Below are positions 8,040-18,082 of a stretch of DNA of 39,311 bases, piece after piece. Each line of letters opens with the position of its first letter. Within the stretch, counting starts at the first letter, position 1. The DNA is from an uncultured Clostridia bacterium (GTDB lineage: Bacteria > Bacillota > Clostridia > Oscillospirales > Acutalibacteraceae). A program made the position numbers and the translations under genes. The stretch covers positions 1 through 39,311 of the forward strand of contig CAMNAP010000008.1 of NCBI GenBank assembly GCA_946531445.1, given 5' to 3'. Below the pieces are notes generated by a model. That model had not been told where the DNA came from, ran no database searches, and saw only the letters and a list, made by a program, of their open reading frames with translations.

Positions 8040-8068
8040 ATTATATTACATATTATTCTTTTTTTCAA
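8040..8068 (-). promoter_or_regulatory. Promoter of the coiled-coil gene
   Basis: On the minus strand TTGAAA (8063-8068), 17-base spacer, perfect TATAAT (8040-8045), about 36 bases before the ATG at 8004. It lies between the hemZ stop and the gene. Confidence 0.8.
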
Positions 8069-8094
8069 TAGTAAAAGCAGTGCATTTGTATATT

Positions 8095-9519
8095 TTATGC
8101 ACCGTAAAACGTGTATATTCCGTCTATACGGGAAAGCACCTCGTCAAAGTTATTTATGTATTCATAGGGATACTTATAATTGTATATTCTTTCTATATGT
8201 CCGCTCTTTTGGTCCTTAAGCTTTGTTACAGCGCCCGCTCCCGCGGCTAAAACGGTATGCGTTTCATCCATCATAAAAACGTTGTAAAGACATTCAAAGC
8301 CGCTTTTTGACCATCCTACATTTTCAAGGTTGCCGAGAGCTTTGCTCTGGCGGTACATATAATAAGGCGAATAATCGTTTTCTCTGAGGGTGCTGTTTGC
8401 AAAGGCGAGCATTTTTGACGGAAGGAGTTTTTCCTCAAGGTCAAAAAAGCGCTTTTCTGTTACGAGATATGCGCCGCTTTTAAGCGAAAGATTGTGAACG
8501 GTTACAGACTCGGCGCCGAGCGAAACGGCGCTTTTAACGCTGTTTTCAAACGAGTCAAGGCTTTCGCCCTCAAGCCCTGCAATGAGGTCCGTATTGATAT
8601 TAATGAAGCCTGCTCTTCGCGCCATTTCAAACGCTTCAAGAGTCTGAGCAGTTGTATGACGGCGTCCGATTTTTGCCCTTACCTCATCGTTGAATGTTTG
8701 CGGATTTATGCTTATTCTGTTAACGCCGAAGGCTTTAAGCGCTTCAAGCTTTTCAGGTGTAACTGTGTCGGGACGTCCTGCTTCTACCGTGTATTCGCGA
8801 AGCGTTGATAAATCAAAGCTTTTTTCAATGCATTTCAGCAGAGCGGCAAGCTGAGAGGCGCTGAGTGTTGTAGGAGTACCACCGCCGAAATATACTGTTT
8901 CAAGGCGCAGACCCAAATCCTTAATCACCTTCGCCTTAGTTTCAAGCTCCTTACATAAAAGCTCAACGTAGCTGTCAATAAGTGAGCCCGCATTTTCAAT
9001 GCTGTGTGACACAAACGAGCAGTATGAACAGCGAGTCGGGCAAAATGGAATTGAAACGTAAAGCGAGCAGGAATTACTCTTGCTGAGCTTTATTATTTCA
9101 TTTTCACTTTCCATAACCTCAAAGGCAAGAGCTGTTTTTTCGGGCGTTACAAGGCTGTCAAGGAAAAACCTCTTTGCGCCGTCGTAACCGAGCTCGTCGC
9201 ACTTTGCGTGCATAAGCCTTGCAGGTCTTACGCCGTAGAGAATTCCCCACGGCGGAGTGAAGCCCGTAATTTCAGACAATACGCCGAAAAGCAAAAGGGA
9301 CATAGCGCGCGCCATATCCTCGTTTTCGTTAACCGCCCTGCTTCTTTTAAGGCTTTTGCCCATAACGTCGGCAGAAACGGTATACATATTATTTTCAATT
9401 GAAGTCACAACCGTAATTTCGCTCTTCCCCTCTTCGCTTATTTTCTCAAGCGGGAAAAACATTGTTGCAATTTTTCGGGTGTGATACTCAAAGCCGTGGT
9501 TTATATTTTTCAGTACCAT
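8095..9519 (-). CDS. hemZ: HemZ-type radical SAM coproporphyrinogen dehydrogenase-like protein
   Basis: 474 residues. A HemZ-type N-terminal region (GFTPPWGILYGVRPARL, residues about 86-102) precedes a radical SAM domain with the CxxxCxxC cluster motif SIPFCPTRCSYCSF (Cys 160, 164 and 167). FGGGTPTTL and the SINPQTF segment follow, as in HemN-like enzymes. The named activity is oxygen-independent conversion of coproporphyrinogen III to protoporphyrinogen IX. No other haem genes are in the window, and some HemN-like proteins are instead haem chaperones, so the substrate is not certain. The ATG lies 2 bases after the MBL-hydrolase stop with no obvious ribosome binding site, which suggests translational coupling. 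It is the last gene of the long his-recJ-rel transcription unit. Confidence 0.87.
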   Translation of the reverse strand: MVLKNINHGFEYHTRKIATMFFPLEKISEEGKSEITVVTSIENNMYTVSADVMGKSLKRSRAVNENEDMARAMSLLLFGVLSEITGFTPPWGILYGVRPARLMHAKCDELGYDGAKRFFLDSLVTPEKTALAFEVMESENEIIKLSKSNSCSLYVSIPFCPTRCSYCSFVSHSIENAGSLIDSYVELLCKELETKAKVIKDLGLRLETVYFGGGTPTTLSASQLAALLKCIEKSFDLSTLREYTVEAGRPDTVTPEKLEALKAFGVNRISINPQTFNDEVRAKIGRRHTTAQTLEAFEMARRAGFININTDLIAGLEGESLDSFENSVKSAVSLGAESVTVHNLSLKSGAYLVTEKRFFDLEEKLLPSKMLAFANSTLRENDYSPYYMYRQSKALGNLENVGWSKSGFECLYNVFMMDETHTVLAAGAGAVTKLKDQKSGHIERIYNYKYPYEYINNFDEVLSRIDGIYTFYGA

Positions 9520-9521
9520 AA

Positions 9522-10136
9522 TTACATATTCATATAGGGATTATTCTGTCTTTCAAAATCAAGCGTTGAAAGCGAATCGTGTCCCGGGTAGACCTTAAGA
9601 TTACCGTCAAGACTTTTAAGACGTCTTAACGAGTAGAGCATTTCATACTCATCACCGCCCGGAAAATCACATCTTCCGCAAGAGCAGTGAAACAGAGTAT
9701 CGCCCGTAAACAGATTATCGCCGCACAAAAAGCACATTCCGCCCTTTGTGTGACCGGGTGTTGAAATAGCTTTTATTTCACTGTCGCCAAGCCTGATTAC
9801 ATCGCCGTCTTTAATAATAACGTCAGCCTTCAGCGGCTTATTCGTTAACATTCTTCCGCCGAGCGAAAGAGAAGGATTGCTAAGCATAGGCTCGTCCTCT
9901 TTTGAAATTACAACCTTTGCGCCGTATTTTTCCCTAACGGCGTTTACGCCTCCGATATGGTCATAATGTCCGTGAGTAAGAAGAATATACTCAAGGCTTG
10001 AGTCGCCTATTAGCCTTTCCATATTTACATTCCATTCGCTGCAGTCAACAAGAGCTGAGGCACCCGTTTTTTCATCGGTTATAAGATAACAGTTATTGTC
10101 AAGCGGAGCAAAAACCCCCTGTTTTACCTTAATCAT
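9522..10136 (-). CDS. MBL-fold metallo-hydrolase (glyoxalase II-like)
   Basis: 204 residues. Metal-site motifs are complete: [12 protein letters not shown] (HxHxDH), [10 protein letters not shown] (His), LFTGDTLF (bridging Asp) and YPGHDS (His). These bind two metal ions in metallo-beta-lactamase-fold hydrolases. Length and motif order match the short glyoxalase II-like/YqgX-type group, which hydrolyses thioesters such as S-lactoyl conjugates; the true substrate is unknown. Its ATG overlaps the dtd stop (ATGA), with AAGGAG inside the end of dtd, so translation is coupled. The placement between dtd and hemZ gives no direct functional clue. Confidence 0.85.
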   Translation of the reverse strand: MIKVKQGVFAPLDNNCYLITDEKTGASALVDCSEWNVNMERLIGDSSLEYILLTHGHYDHIGGVNAVREKYGAKVVISKEDEPMLSNPSLSLGGRMLTNKPLKADVIIKDGDVIRLGDSEIKAISTPGHTKGGMCFLCGDNLFTGDTLFHCSCGRCDFPGGDEYEMLYSLRRLKSLDGNLKVYPGHDSLSTLDFERQNNPYMNM

Positions 10137-10585
10137 CTTAGCTCCTTACTGTCAAGAATTATAGTTACGGGACCGTCGTTTACAAGCTCAACGAGCATAT
10201 CTGCGCCGAACTCTCCCGTTTCAACTCTTTTTATTCCCGCTTCCTTTAGCCCGCTTACAAAGTATTCGTAAAGCGGGATTGCTACATTGGGCGCAGCGGC
10301 GTTTGTAAACGAGGGACGGCGTCCGTGTGAGCAGTCTGCGGCAAGAGTAAACTGAGATACTACAAGAATTTCGCCGTCTGTATCAAGGCAGGAAAGGTTC
10401 ATTTTTCCGTTTTCGTCCTCAAATATTCTGAGATACGGAATCTTTTTAAGCAGCTTGTCGGCGTCCTCCCTTGAGTCGCCCTCAACTACTCCGAGAAGAA
10501 TCATAAAGCCGCCTTCACAGCTTCCTGCAACCTTCCCGTCTATTTTAACATTTGCATATTTTACTCGCTGAATTACTGCTTTCAT
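10133..10585 (-). CDS. dtd: D-aminoacyl-tRNA deacylase
   Basis: 150 residues, the normal DTD length. Visible signatures are the N-terminal [15 protein letters not shown], the SQFTLAAD active-site motif, and the NDGPVTI motif near the C terminus (the Gly-cisPro pocket that excludes L-amino acids). The enzyme hydrolyses D-aminoacyl-tRNA (and Gly-tRNA-Ala), which protects translation from wrong amino acids. Its ATG overlaps the rel stop as TAATG, and its own stop overlaps the next gene. The rel-dtd pairing is common in Firmicutes. Confidence 0.95.
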   Translation of the reverse strand: MKAVIQRVKYANVKIDGKVAGSCEGGFMILLGVVEGDSREDADKLLKKIPYLRIFEDENGKMNLSCLDTDGEILVVSQFTLAADCSHGRRPSFTNAAAPNVAIPLYEYFVSGLKEAGIKRVETGEFGADMLVELVNDGPVTIILDSKELR

Positions 10586-12795
10586 TATAAATCAGACCTT
10601 TCAATCAGGTATACTCCGTTAATCTTGTTAAGAAGCTTGATAATAGATTCAAGGTGTTCCTTTCCGTTAACCGCAATTGAGATTGTTGTAAGGCAGTTTC
10701 CGTCGTTAATCTCTCTTGCGTTAATAGAGTGCATTTTAACGTGAGCATTTAAAATCGCCGTTGATATGTCAAGAACAAGCCCCTGACGGTTAATGGCATA
10801 GATATTGAGCGTTGAACGCGCTTCAACCTTAACGTTTTTATCCCAGTGCGCCATAATCCAGCGCTCAGGCTCAGGCGAAGCGGCTATATCGCGCGGTACG
10901 TTTTTACAGTCGCGTCTATGGATTGTAAGCCCGTGACCTCTTGTAATGAAGCCGATAATGGACTCGCCCGGAAGGGGTGAACAGCATTTTGCCATATTGA
11001 TAAGGCAGTTATCTATTCCCTCAACTATTACGCCGCCCGATGAAGCGGAGCTTTCATTTGAGAGTACGCCGTCAGCGTCAGCCGCCCTTTTAGCGTCGTC
11101 CTTTATCTCTTTCCAGTTTCTGTTATACTCGTCCTTAAGGCCCGGCATAATCTTACTGATTTTAAGTCCGCCGTAACCGATTGCCGCATACAAATCCTCA
11201 ATATTTGTAAAGCGCTGCCTTTCTGCTACGCGCTGAAGGAACCGGCTGTATTTTGTACTGTCATCAAACCTGATAAAGTTACGTTTAAGCTCGTGTTCAA
11301 GCTCGCTTTTACCCTGTTCGATATTCTCTTCGCGCTTTTCCTTTTTAAACCAGGAGCGGATTTTTGAGCGTGCTTCACTTGTTTTAACTATATTGAGCCA
11401 GTCTCTTGACGGGCCTTTTCCCTGCTGATTAGAGGTTAATACCTCAACAATCTGTCCCGTTCTTACTACGGTATCAAGCGGAACTATTCTTCCGTCAACC
11501 TTTGCACCGACCATTTTGTTGCCGACTGCAGAGTGAATTGCATACGCAAAGTCAATAACCGTTGAGCCGCGCGGAAGCGATTTTACGTCGCCCTTTGGGG
11601 TAAAGACGTAAATTTCGTCCATTGAAAGGTCGCCCTTGATATTGGAAATCAACTCTGCCGCGTCGTCGGTGTTCTGGTTTTCAAGCATTCGGTTAATCCA
11701 TTTAAGCGAATTATCAATACTGTCTTTTCCGCTTTTTCCGAGCTTGTATTTCCAGTGCGCCGCGATACCGTATTCGGCAGTTCTGTGCATTTCCCACGTT
11801 CTTATCTGAATTTCAAAGGGTATACCCTTGCTTGACAGCACAGTTGTATGAAGCGACTGATACATATTCGGCTTCGGCGTTGAGATATAATCCTTGAATC
11901 TTCCCGGAAGCGGAATGAACATATCGTGAACTATACCGAGCGCGTTATAACAGTCTATCATTGAATCAACTATGATTCTTACTGCGTATATGTCATAAAT
12001 CTCCTCAAAGTTTTTGCCCTTGAGATAGATTTTTCTGAATATGCCGTGAACCGATTTTACCCTTGAGGTTATGCTGCAGTTTTTCATTATAGGGTTGAGC
12101 TTATCTTTAAGTTCGTCGGTTATCTCTTTAAGAAAGCGTTCGCCCTCTTCCTTTTTCATAGAGAGGTTGTTTTCAATATCCTTATATGCAACAGGGTCAA
12201 GATAGCGGATTGCGAGGTCCTCCATCTCCTCTTTAAATGCACGGATACCTAAACGGTGCGCAATAGGCGCATATATTTCAAGCGTTTCAAGAGATTTCTG
12301 TCTTTGCTTATAAGGCGGCATATGCTCAAGAGTTCTCATATTATGAAGTCGGTCAGCAAGCTTGATAATGATAACTCTTACGTCCTGGTTCATAGCAATG
12401 AACATCTTGCGAATATTCTCAGCCTGGATTTCCTCACGAGTAGAAAGCGGAACCTGACCGAGTTTTGTTACGCCGTCAACAAGGAGAGCAACATCATCGC
12501 CAAACTGTTCACGAATAAAGTCAAGCGTATACTTTGTGTCCTCAACAACGTCGTGAAGCAGGGCTGAAACAATACAGTCGTTATCCATACCCATATTGAA
12601 AAGGATAACTGCAACGGCAACAGGGTGCATAATATAAGGCTCGCCCGAACGGCGCCTCTGGTCCTTGTGCGCCTCTCTTGCAAGCTCGTATGCCCTTTTA
12701 ATACGCTCACTGTCATAAGACGGATTCTTCTTTATTTCTTCAAAGAATTCGTCAAAGCGGTCGTTATATTCCTCTTGTTTAATCTTTTCAGCCAA
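10585..12795 (-). CDS. rel: Bifunctional (p)ppGpp synthetase/hydrolase Rel
   Basis: 736 residues with the full long-RSH architecture. The HD hydrolase domain has HDVVEDT at 81-87. The synthetase domain has [12 protein letters not shown] and [13 protein letters not shown], with RFKD being the form seen in bifunctional enzymes. A TGS domain ([27 protein letters not shown]) and a zinc-finger region with CCSPLPGE follow, and a C-terminal ACT domain ends the protein. Both catalytic sites look intact, so it should make and degrade (p)ppGpp. The start is a TTG at 12793-12795 inside the end of recJ, preceded by GGGAGAG; an in-frame stop lies two codons upstream, so no earlier start is possible. Translation is therefore coupled to recJ and may be modest. 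It lies downstream of the histidine genes in one apparent transcription unit. Confidence 0.95.
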   Translation of the reverse strand: MAEKIKQEEYNDRFDEFFEEIKKNPSYDSERIKRAYELAREAHKDQRRRSGEPYIMHPVAVAVILFNMGMDNDCIVSALLHDVVEDTKYTLDFIREQFGDDVALLVDGVTKLGQVPLSTREEIQAENIRKMFIAMNQDVRVIIIKLADRLHNMRTLEHMPPYKQRQKSLETLEIYAPIAHRLGIRAFKEEMEDLAIRYLDPVAYKDIENNLSMKKEEGERFLKEITDELKDKLNPIMKNCSITSRVKSVHGIFRKIYLKGKNFEEIYDIYAVRIIVDSMIDCYNALGIVHDMFIPLPGRFKDYISTPKPNMYQSLHTTVLSSKGIPFEIQIRTWEMHRTAEYGIAAHWKYKLGKSGKDSIDNSLKWINRMLENQNTDDAAELISNIKGDLSMDEIYVFTPKGDVKSLPRGSTVIDFAYAIHSAVGNKMVGAKVDGRIVPLDTVVRTGQIVEVLTSNQQGKGPSRDWLNIVKTSEARSKIRSWFKKEKREENIEQGKSELEHELKRNFIRFDDSTKYSRFLQRVAERQRFTNIEDLYAAIGYGGLKISKIMPGLKDEYNRNWKEIKDDAKRAADADGVLSNESSASSGGVIVEGIDNCLINMAKCCSPLPGESIIGFITRGHGLTIHRRDCKNVPRDIAASPEPERWIMAHWDKNVKVEARSTLNIYAINRQGLVLDISTAILNAHVKMHSINAREINDGNCLTTISIAVNGKEHLESIIKLLNKINGVYLIERSDL

Positions 12796-14824
12796 GATTC
12801 AGTCTCTCCCTTAAATATGCGAGTGTTTTTGTGTTTTCAAGGTTTACCTTTTTATCAGCAGGTAAAAGCTTAACTCCGTCGTCCTGAGAAATAAGCCCCG
12901 CCTGAGAAAAGGCACTCAGCGCAAAGACAAGCTGCGAATAATTGACTCTGTCCTGCAGCCTGAAATAAAGCTCGTCTGTTGAAAAACGGTAGCCGTCGTT
13001 TGCTCTGAGATATTTATATATTACCGAGCAGACCTCCCTTGTGGGATAAAGCGCCTTGCTTCCCCTTTTGGTAAGTCTGAAGCTTTCGTAGTCGTTTTTC
13101 TCTTTGAAATATTTTTCATCGTCTACCGATGAAAGATGAATGTCAACAGCCTGAATTGAGAGATAATTCCGCTCTTTATACATATTCTTTGAAACTCTTA
13201 CGGCAACATTAACCTTGTCGCCCGCTTTATACGGAAACTCGTCGTAAGGCGTTGAAAACTTGACAACCTTTATACGCCTTCCCTTTTTATCAAGTTCAAG
13301 GCGAATGTGACGTCCCTCTTTAAGCGGAGTTACGTCTATGACAGTCATACCGAAAACGCCGAAAACAGGCTGCGGATTTGAAGCGCCGAAGGGCTCCATA
13401 ATTTTAAGATTGTCAACAAGGTCAAGGCTCAGATAGTCGGGCGAAATCTTACAGTCAAGCGTAAGGCTCGCGCTGGGCATAATATCAAAAGTCTTAAAAG
13501 CGTACTCATTTATATGCTTTGTAAAAAGTTCAATGTTTTCCTTTTTAAGCGTAACGCCCGCCGCAAGCGGATGACCGCCGAAGCGGATTAAATCGTTCTG
13601 GCAATATGATATTGCTTCATAGATATTGAAGCCCTCTACGGAACGCGCAGAGCCTCTCGCCACGCCTTCCTCGTCTATTCCTATAACAAACGCGGGCTTG
13701 CCGTATTTTTCAACAATATGGCTTGCTACTATTCCGACAACGCCGTTGTGGTAGCCCATGCCCGAGGCTACAATTACCCTTTCATTAAGGAGCTTCGGGT
13801 TATCCGAAAGCTTCCTTTCAACATCCTCAAGAATCTGTTTTTCTGTTTCCTGACGGTGAGAGTTTTCACAGTTAAGCTGTTCAAGTCTGAACTTACACTG
13901 CTCGCTGTCCTCTTCAATAAGAAATTCAACAGCCTTGTATGCGTCGTCCATTCTTCCCATAGCGTTTATACGCGGACAGAGCTGAAAGGCAATGTCATTA
14001 GCGGAAAACTGCTTATTTATATCATAGGGCGATGTAACGCTTTTAAAAGCTGCAATTGACGGGCGCGGACTGTTGTTGATTAAATCGAGTCCCGCTTTTA
14101 CAAACGCTCTGTTTTCATCAAGGAGCGGTACGACATCGGCAATTGTGCCGATTGCTACGAGGTCAATATATTTGGAAGCTATATCGTTAATATCACCCGA
14201 ATACATAGCGCACGCAAGCTTGAAGGCGACACCCACACCGCAGTAATCGCGAAATGAGAGGCTGTTTTCCTCCCTGTAGGGATTGACTACCGCCTCCGCC
14301 ATAGGAAGCCTGTCTCCGAGCTGGTGGTGGTCTGTTACAACGAGGCGCATACCGAGAGAATAGATATACTCGGCTTCGTCAAAGGAGCTTATACCGTTAT
14401 CAACTGTTACGATAAGGTCTGTTCCCTGCTCCTTGAGATTTTTTATTGCGTCTTTGTTAAGTCCGTAGCCCTCGCCCTCGCGCGACGGAATATAATAAAA
14501 AACATCGGCGCCCTCATCCTTTAAAAAGCTGTAAAGAAGCGCTGTTGAGGTAACGCCGTCACAGTCATAATCTCCGTAGATACAAATCTTTTCGCCCATA
14601 TCTATGGCGTCGCCGACGGTAAAAGCCGCCTCCTCCATATCGGCAAAATTAAACGGTGAAACGGACACAAAAGAATCGCCGATAAAGGTGCCGGCGGAAA
14701 GTGCGTCGCCAAGACCTCTTGAAACAAGAAGATAGGCTATAAACGGGTCCATATTAAATTTTTCGCTCAGCTGGGAAGCCTTATCCTTGTCGGCGTTTCT
14801 GATTATCCATTTTTTATATGCCAT
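12788..14824 (-). CDS. recJ: Single-stranded-DNA-specific exonuclease RecJ
   Basis: 678 residues. DHH-family motifs are present: IYGDYDCDGVTSTALL near residue 82, VTVDNGISS, and VVTDHHQ near 165. The DHHA1 part has GGHPLAAGVTL, followed by an OB-like region and a C-terminal segment. RecJ degrades single-stranded DNA 5'-3' in recombination, base-excision and mismatch repair, with Mn2+ bound by the DHH aspartates. The ATG overlaps the hisE stop as TAATG, and the recJ stop lies inside rel, so the gene is embedded in a coupled series. Pairing of recJ with rel and dtd is usual in Firmicutes; being directly after the his genes is less usual. Confidence 0.94.
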   Translation of the reverse strand: MAYKKWIIRNADKDKASQLSEKFNMDPFIAYLLVSRGLGDALSAGTFIGDSFVSVSPFNFADMEEAAFTVGDAIDMGEKICIYGDYDCDGVTSTALLYSFLKDEGADVFYYIPSREGEGYGLNKDAIKNLKEQGTDLIVTVDNGISSFDEAEYIYSLGMRLVVTDHHQLGDRLPMAEAVVNPYREENSLSFRDYCGVGVAFKLACAMYSGDINDIASKYIDLVAIGTIADVVPLLDENRAFVKAGLDLINNSPRPSIAAFKSVTSPYDINKQFSANDIAFQLCPRINAMGRMDDAYKAVEFLIEEDSEQCKFRLEQLNCENSHRQETEKQILEDVERKLSDNPKLLNERVIVASGMGYHNGVVGIVASHIVEKYGKPAFVIGIDEEGVARGSARSVEGFNIYEAISYCQNDLIRFGGHPLAAGVTLKKENIELFTKHINEYAFKTFDIMPSASLTLDCKISPDYLSLDLVDNLKIMEPFGASNPQPVFGVFGMTVIDVTPLKEGRHIRLELDKKGRRIKVVKFSTPYDEFPYKAGDKVNVAVRVSKNMYKERNYLSIQAVDIHLSSVDDEKYFKEKNDYESFRLTKRGSKALYPTREVCSVIYKYLRANDGYRFSTDELYFRLQDRVNYSQLVFALSAFSQAGLISQDDGVKLLPADKKVNLENTKTLAYLRERLNLG

Positions 14825-15147
14825 TATGAGTTTTTATCTACCTTGTGAAATTTTTTAAGATTACCGGCCTTTTCACTTCTTTTCTGAAGCACGGCCTCAA
14901 CATCCTCAATTGAGATATTTTCGTTTACCATCATAACGAGAGTGTGATAGATAAGGTCGCAGATTTCTCCGACAGTTTCATCCTTATTTCCGTTTTTAGC
15001 CGCAATTACCATTTCGGTGCTCTCTTCACCGACTTTTTTAAGAATCTTGTCAAGGCCCTGTTCAAAGAGGTAGCAGGTATAAGAGCCCTCCTCTTTAGCC
15101 TCGCGTCTTGCAAGAATAGTTTCATAATCGTTCCTGATAAAATCCAT
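14824..15147 (-). CDS. hisE: Phosphoribosyl-ATP pyrophosphatase HisE
   Basis: About 107 residues from the ATG at 15147, chosen because AAGGA lies 7 bases upstream inside the end of hisI; an upstream in-frame start at 15171 would overlap hisI by 23 bases. The MazG-like helices KKVGEESTEMVIAAKN and GEICDLIYHTLVMM carry the Glu/Asp metal ligands. It catalyses step 2 of histidine synthesis, PR-ATP to PR-AMP and PPi. It is a separate protein here, not fused to HisI. The stop overlaps the recJ start. Confidence 0.93.
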   Translation of the reverse strand: MDFIRNDYETILARREAKEEGSYTCYLFEQGLDKILKKVGEESTEMVIAAKNGNKDETVGEICDLIYHTLVMMVNENISIEDVEAVLQKRSEKAGNLKKFHKVDKNS

Positions 15148-15148
15148 A

Positions 15149-15481
15149 CTACTGTCCTTCGCTAAATTCAATATCTTTAAAAAAGCACGAGTGATTACCC
15201 GTATGACAGGCTGCGCCCGTCTGAATTACTTTAACAAGAAGCGTATCGTCGTCGCAATCGCATTTTATTTCAACAATCTTCTGAACGTGTCCCGACGTTG
15301 CGCCCTTGTTCCAAAGCTCCTGCCTTGAACGGGACCAAAACCATGTATAGCCGGTTTCGAGCGTCTTTTTCATTGACTCTCTGTTCATATAGGCAAGCAT
15401 CAAGACCTCGCCCGTAGACGCCTCCTGAACAATTGCAGGAATTAAGTCGGCTTTTTTGAAATACTTTTCAACATCTGTCAT
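15149..15481 (-). CDS. hisI: Phosphoribosyl-AMP cyclohydrolase HisI
   Basis: About 110 residues from the ATG at 15481, which overlaps the hisA stop as ATGA and has GAGGTG 5 bases upstream; a GTG two codons earlier is possible but has no suitably spaced site. It shows the family motifs [27 protein letters not shown] and the metal-binding segment CDCDDDT with [11 protein letters not shown]. It opens the adenine ring of PR-AMP, step 3 of the pathway. Its stop (TAG) lies one base before the hisE start. Confidence 0.95.
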   Translation of the reverse strand: MTDVEKYFKKADLIPAIVQEASTGEVLMLAYMNRESMKKTLETGYTWFWSRSRQELWNKGATSGHVQKIVEIKCDCDDDTLLVKVIQTGAACHTGNHSCFFKDIEFSEGQ

Positions 15482-16191
15482 TTGCACACCTCAATTGCCT
15501 CTTTAAGCGATAGCGTTCCTTTATATATCGACTTACCGCAGATAGCGCCGTAAAGTCCGCTATCTCTGAGCGTAATAATATCGTTTATATCGGTGACTCC
15601 GCCGGAAGCTGTAATATTGCACGAAACTGCGTCGTTGATTTCAAGAAGCTGTTTTATATTCGGGCCGCTGAGCGTACCGTCCTTTGAAATGTCGGTAAAG
15701 ATAATAGTCTCTACGCCAATAGCTTCCATCTGTTTTGCAAGGTCAATAAAATGAGTATTACTGCTCTCAGTCCAGCCCTCTGTAGCTACAAAGCCGTCTT
15801 TGGCGTCTATACCGACAGCTACAACTCCTCCGAATTCCTTAACAGCCTCTTTTACAAGAGCAGGGTTTTTAAGGGCAACAGAACCGAGGATTACTCTTTT
15901 AATGCCGTTATTAACGTAAAAATCAATATCCTCAAGCGTTCTGATTCCCCCGCCTATTTCAACGCTGAGAGACGTGTTCTTTGCAACACAAATAAAGGTT
16001 TCACTGTTAACGCGTTTTTTCTGAACTGAGCCGTCAAGGTCAACCATATGTATCCACTCAGCGCCGCATTCCTCAAAGCTTTTAGCTGTTTCAAGGGCGT
16101 CATCAGCAACGCGCTCAGCGGTTTTGAAGTCGCCTTTAAAAAGTCTTACGGGCTTTGAATCAATAATATCAATAGCAGGAAAAATTATCAT
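15478..16191 (-). CDS. hisA: Phosphoribosylformimino-5-aminoimidazole carboxamide ribotide isomerase HisA
   Basis: 237 residues, a standard (beta/alpha)8 barrel. It begins [21 protein letters not shown] with the catalytic Asp in the first strand, has VEIGGGIRT at the first phosphate-binding site, [12 protein letters not shown] in the second half with the other catalytic Asp, and ITASGGV plus GAICGKSIY at the second phosphate site. It performs the Amadori isomerisation of ProFAR to PRFAR. The product would go to HisF-HisH, neither of which is encoded in this cluster. The start lies 2 bases after the hisB stop. Confidence 0.95.
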   Translation of the reverse strand: MIIFPAIDIIDSKPVRLFKGDFKTAERVADDALETAKSFEECGAEWIHMVDLDGSVQKKRVNSETFICVAKNTSLSVEIGGGIRTLEDIDFYVNNGIKRVILGSVALKNPALVKEAVKEFGGVVAVGIDAKDGFVATEGWTESSNTHFIDLAKQMEAIGVETIIFTDISKDGTLSGPNIKQLLEINDAVSCNITASGGVTDINDIITLRDSGLYGAICGKSIYKGTLSLKEAIEVCK

Positions 16192-16193
16192 AA

Positions 16194-16772
16194 TTAAAGT
16201 ACACCCTTTGTTGAAAGAACTTCGCCGCTTGAATTTTGCTTAAGCGCAATTTTAAGCGCGTGTGCTACAGCCTTAAATATTGCTTCAATCTGATGGTGAG
16301 CGTTTTCGCCGTAAGGAACGTTAATGTGGAGAGTGATTTTTGCGTTATCGGAAAACGCTCTCCAGAATTCCTCTGTTACACAGCTTTCAAAATCGCCGCA
16401 CTTTTCCTGCTTGAAATCAGCATTGAAAACGAGAAACGGTCTGTTTGAAATGTCAACGCAAGCTGTTGCAAGGCTTTCGTCCATAGGAACAGAAAATGTT
16501 CCGTATCTTTCAATACCCTTCATATCGCCGAGCGCCTCGTTAAACGCCTTGCCGAGTACGATACCCGTATCCTCGGCTGTGTGGTGAGTGTCAACCTCAA
16601 GGTCGCCCGTAGCTTTCAGCTTAAGCCCAAAACCGCCGTGATACGCAAACGCAGTAAGCATATGGTCAAAAAAGCCTATTCCCGTTGAAACTTCAACAGC
16701 GCCGCCGTCAAGATTAAGAATAGCGCTTATCTGTGTTTCCTTTGTATTTCTTTCAATTTCTGCTGTCCTCAT
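16194..16772 (-). CDS. hisB: Imidazoleglycerol-phosphate dehydratase HisB
   Basis: 192 residues, the monofunctional short form with no phosphatase domain. The manganese-binding motifs are FFDHMLTAFAYHGG, DTHHTAEDTGI and, near the C terminus, GENAHHQIEAIFKA. It dehydrates imidazole glycerol phosphate to imidazole acetol phosphate. The ATG is preceded by AAGGAG at normal spacing, 9 bases after the hisD stop. The transaminase HisC that would act next is not in this cluster. Confidence 0.95.
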   Translation of the reverse strand: MRTAEIERNTKETQISAILNLDGGAVEVSTGIGFFDHMLTAFAYHGGFGLKLKATGDLEVDTHHTAEDTGIVLGKAFNEALGDMKGIERYGTFSVPMDESLATACVDISNRPFLVFNADFKQEKCGDFESCVTEEFWRAFSDNAKITLHINVPYGENAHHQIEAIFKAVAHALKIALKQNSSGEVLSTKGVL

Positions 16773-16781
16773 AATAACTCC

Positions 16782-18065
16782 TTACTGAAATCTTACCTTA
16801 ATTGAGTTAGCGTGTGCCGTAAGTCCCTCAGTTTCGGCAAGCTTAATAATGTCGTCCTTAGCGTTTCTTAAATCGCCGCTTGTATAGTAAATATAAGAGG
16901 ATTTTTTTGTAAAGGTTTCAACGCCGAGCGGTGAGAAGAACCTTGCTGTTCCCGAGGTGGGAAGAACGTGGTTAGGTCCTGCGTAGTAATCGCCGAGCGG
17001 CTCGGGCGCCCAGTTACCGAGGAATACCGAGCCTGCGTTATAAACTCTGCCTACATACTTGAGCGGCTCTGCAACGCAAAGCTCACAGTGTTCAGGCGAA
17101 AGCTCGTTTGCAAACTTCAGCGCCTGGTCAACATTGTCGCACACAATAATTTCGCCGTAATTGTCAAGCGACTGTCTGATAATATCTGCTCTTTCAAGAT
17201 TTTTAATCTGTTTTTCGATTTCGTGAAGAGTTCTCTTTGCGATTCCGTCATCTGTTGTAAGAAGAATTGCTGAAGCGAGCGGGTCGTGCTCAGCCTGACT
17301 CATAAGGTCAGCCGCAAGGAATGACGGCTCTGCTGTTTTATCCGCAACGATGAGTATTTCGCTCGGACCTGCAACCATATCTATATCAACCACGCCGTAG
17401 AGAAGTCTTTTGGCAGTTGCAACGAACACGTTACCGGGGCCGACAATTTTGTCTACCTTCGGGATTTTTTCTGTTCCGTATGCAAGAGCTGCAATAGCCT
17501 GCGCGCCGCCTACAAGATAAACCTTTGTTACACCCGCAATAGCTGCCGCCGCCATAATGTTCGGATTAGGCTTTCCGTCTTTTCCGGGAGGCGTTACCAT
17601 AATGATTTCGCCGCAGCCCGCAATTTTAGCGGGAATAGCGTTCATAAGAACAGACGACGGATATGCAGCAGTACCGCCGGGCACATAGATTCCTACCTTT
17701 TCAAGTCCGCGTACCTGCTGGCCCATAATTATGCCTGTTCCTCTTGTGGTAATCCAGCTACGTTCAAGCTGATGGAGGTGATAATCCTTAATATTGTTCT
17801 TGGCGTTTATAAGAGCAATTTTAAACTTATCGTCCACCTCGTTGAGATATTGATTAAGCTCTTCCTTTTCAATTACGAACTTATGGGGAACTGCTCCGTC
17901 AAAGCGGACGGTGTATTCACGTACTGCCTCATCGCCGTTTTCTTTTACGCCTTCAATAATTGAAGTAACGATGTCAACAACCTTCTGGTCTGTTTCGCCT
18001 GCGCGTTTTTTTAAAGATTCAATGAGGGCAAATTCACTTTTGCCGTTTGCCTTTGTAATTTTCAT
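16782..18065 (-). CDS. hisD: Histidinol dehydrogenase HisD
   Basis: 427 residues, normal length. Motifs seen include VGIYVPGGTAAYPSSVLMNA, the KVDKIVGPGNVFVATAK segment, DMVAGPSEIL, and the zinc-site region SQAEHDPLASAILLT; LSPEHCEL and GPNHVLPTSG are near the C terminus. It oxidises histidinol to histidine in two NAD+-dependent steps. GGAGAAACTGAA precedes the ATG, and the gap after the hisZG fusion gene is 17 bases. Confidence 0.96.
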   Translation of the reverse strand: MKITKANGKSEFALIESLKKRAGETDQKVVDIVTSIIEGVKENGDEAVREYTVRFDGAVPHKFVIEKEELNQYLNEVDDKFKIALINAKNNIKDYHLHQLERSWITTRGTGIIMGQQVRGLEKVGIYVPGGTAAYPSSVLMNAIPAKIAGCGEIIMVTPPGKDGKPNPNIMAAAAIAGVTKVYLVGGAQAIAALAYGTEKIPKVDKIVGPGNVFVATAKRLLYGVVDIDMVAGPSEILIVADKTAEPSFLAADLMSQAEHDPLASAILLTTDDGIAKRTLHEIEKQIKNLERADIIRQSLDNYGEIIVCDNVDQALKFANELSPEHCELCVAEPLKYVGRVYNAGSVFLGNWAPEPLGDYYAGPNHVLPTSGTARFFSPLGVETFTKKSSYIYYTSGDLRNAKDDIIKLAETEGLTAHANSIKVRFQ

Positions 18066-18082
18066 TTCAGTTTCTCCTGTTA

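Noticed and set aside
8080..8102. Possible terminator after hemZ
   Set aside because: The stem is only 6 bp (GTGCAT/ATGCAC) with an 11-base AT loop and a weak T-tract, too little to call.
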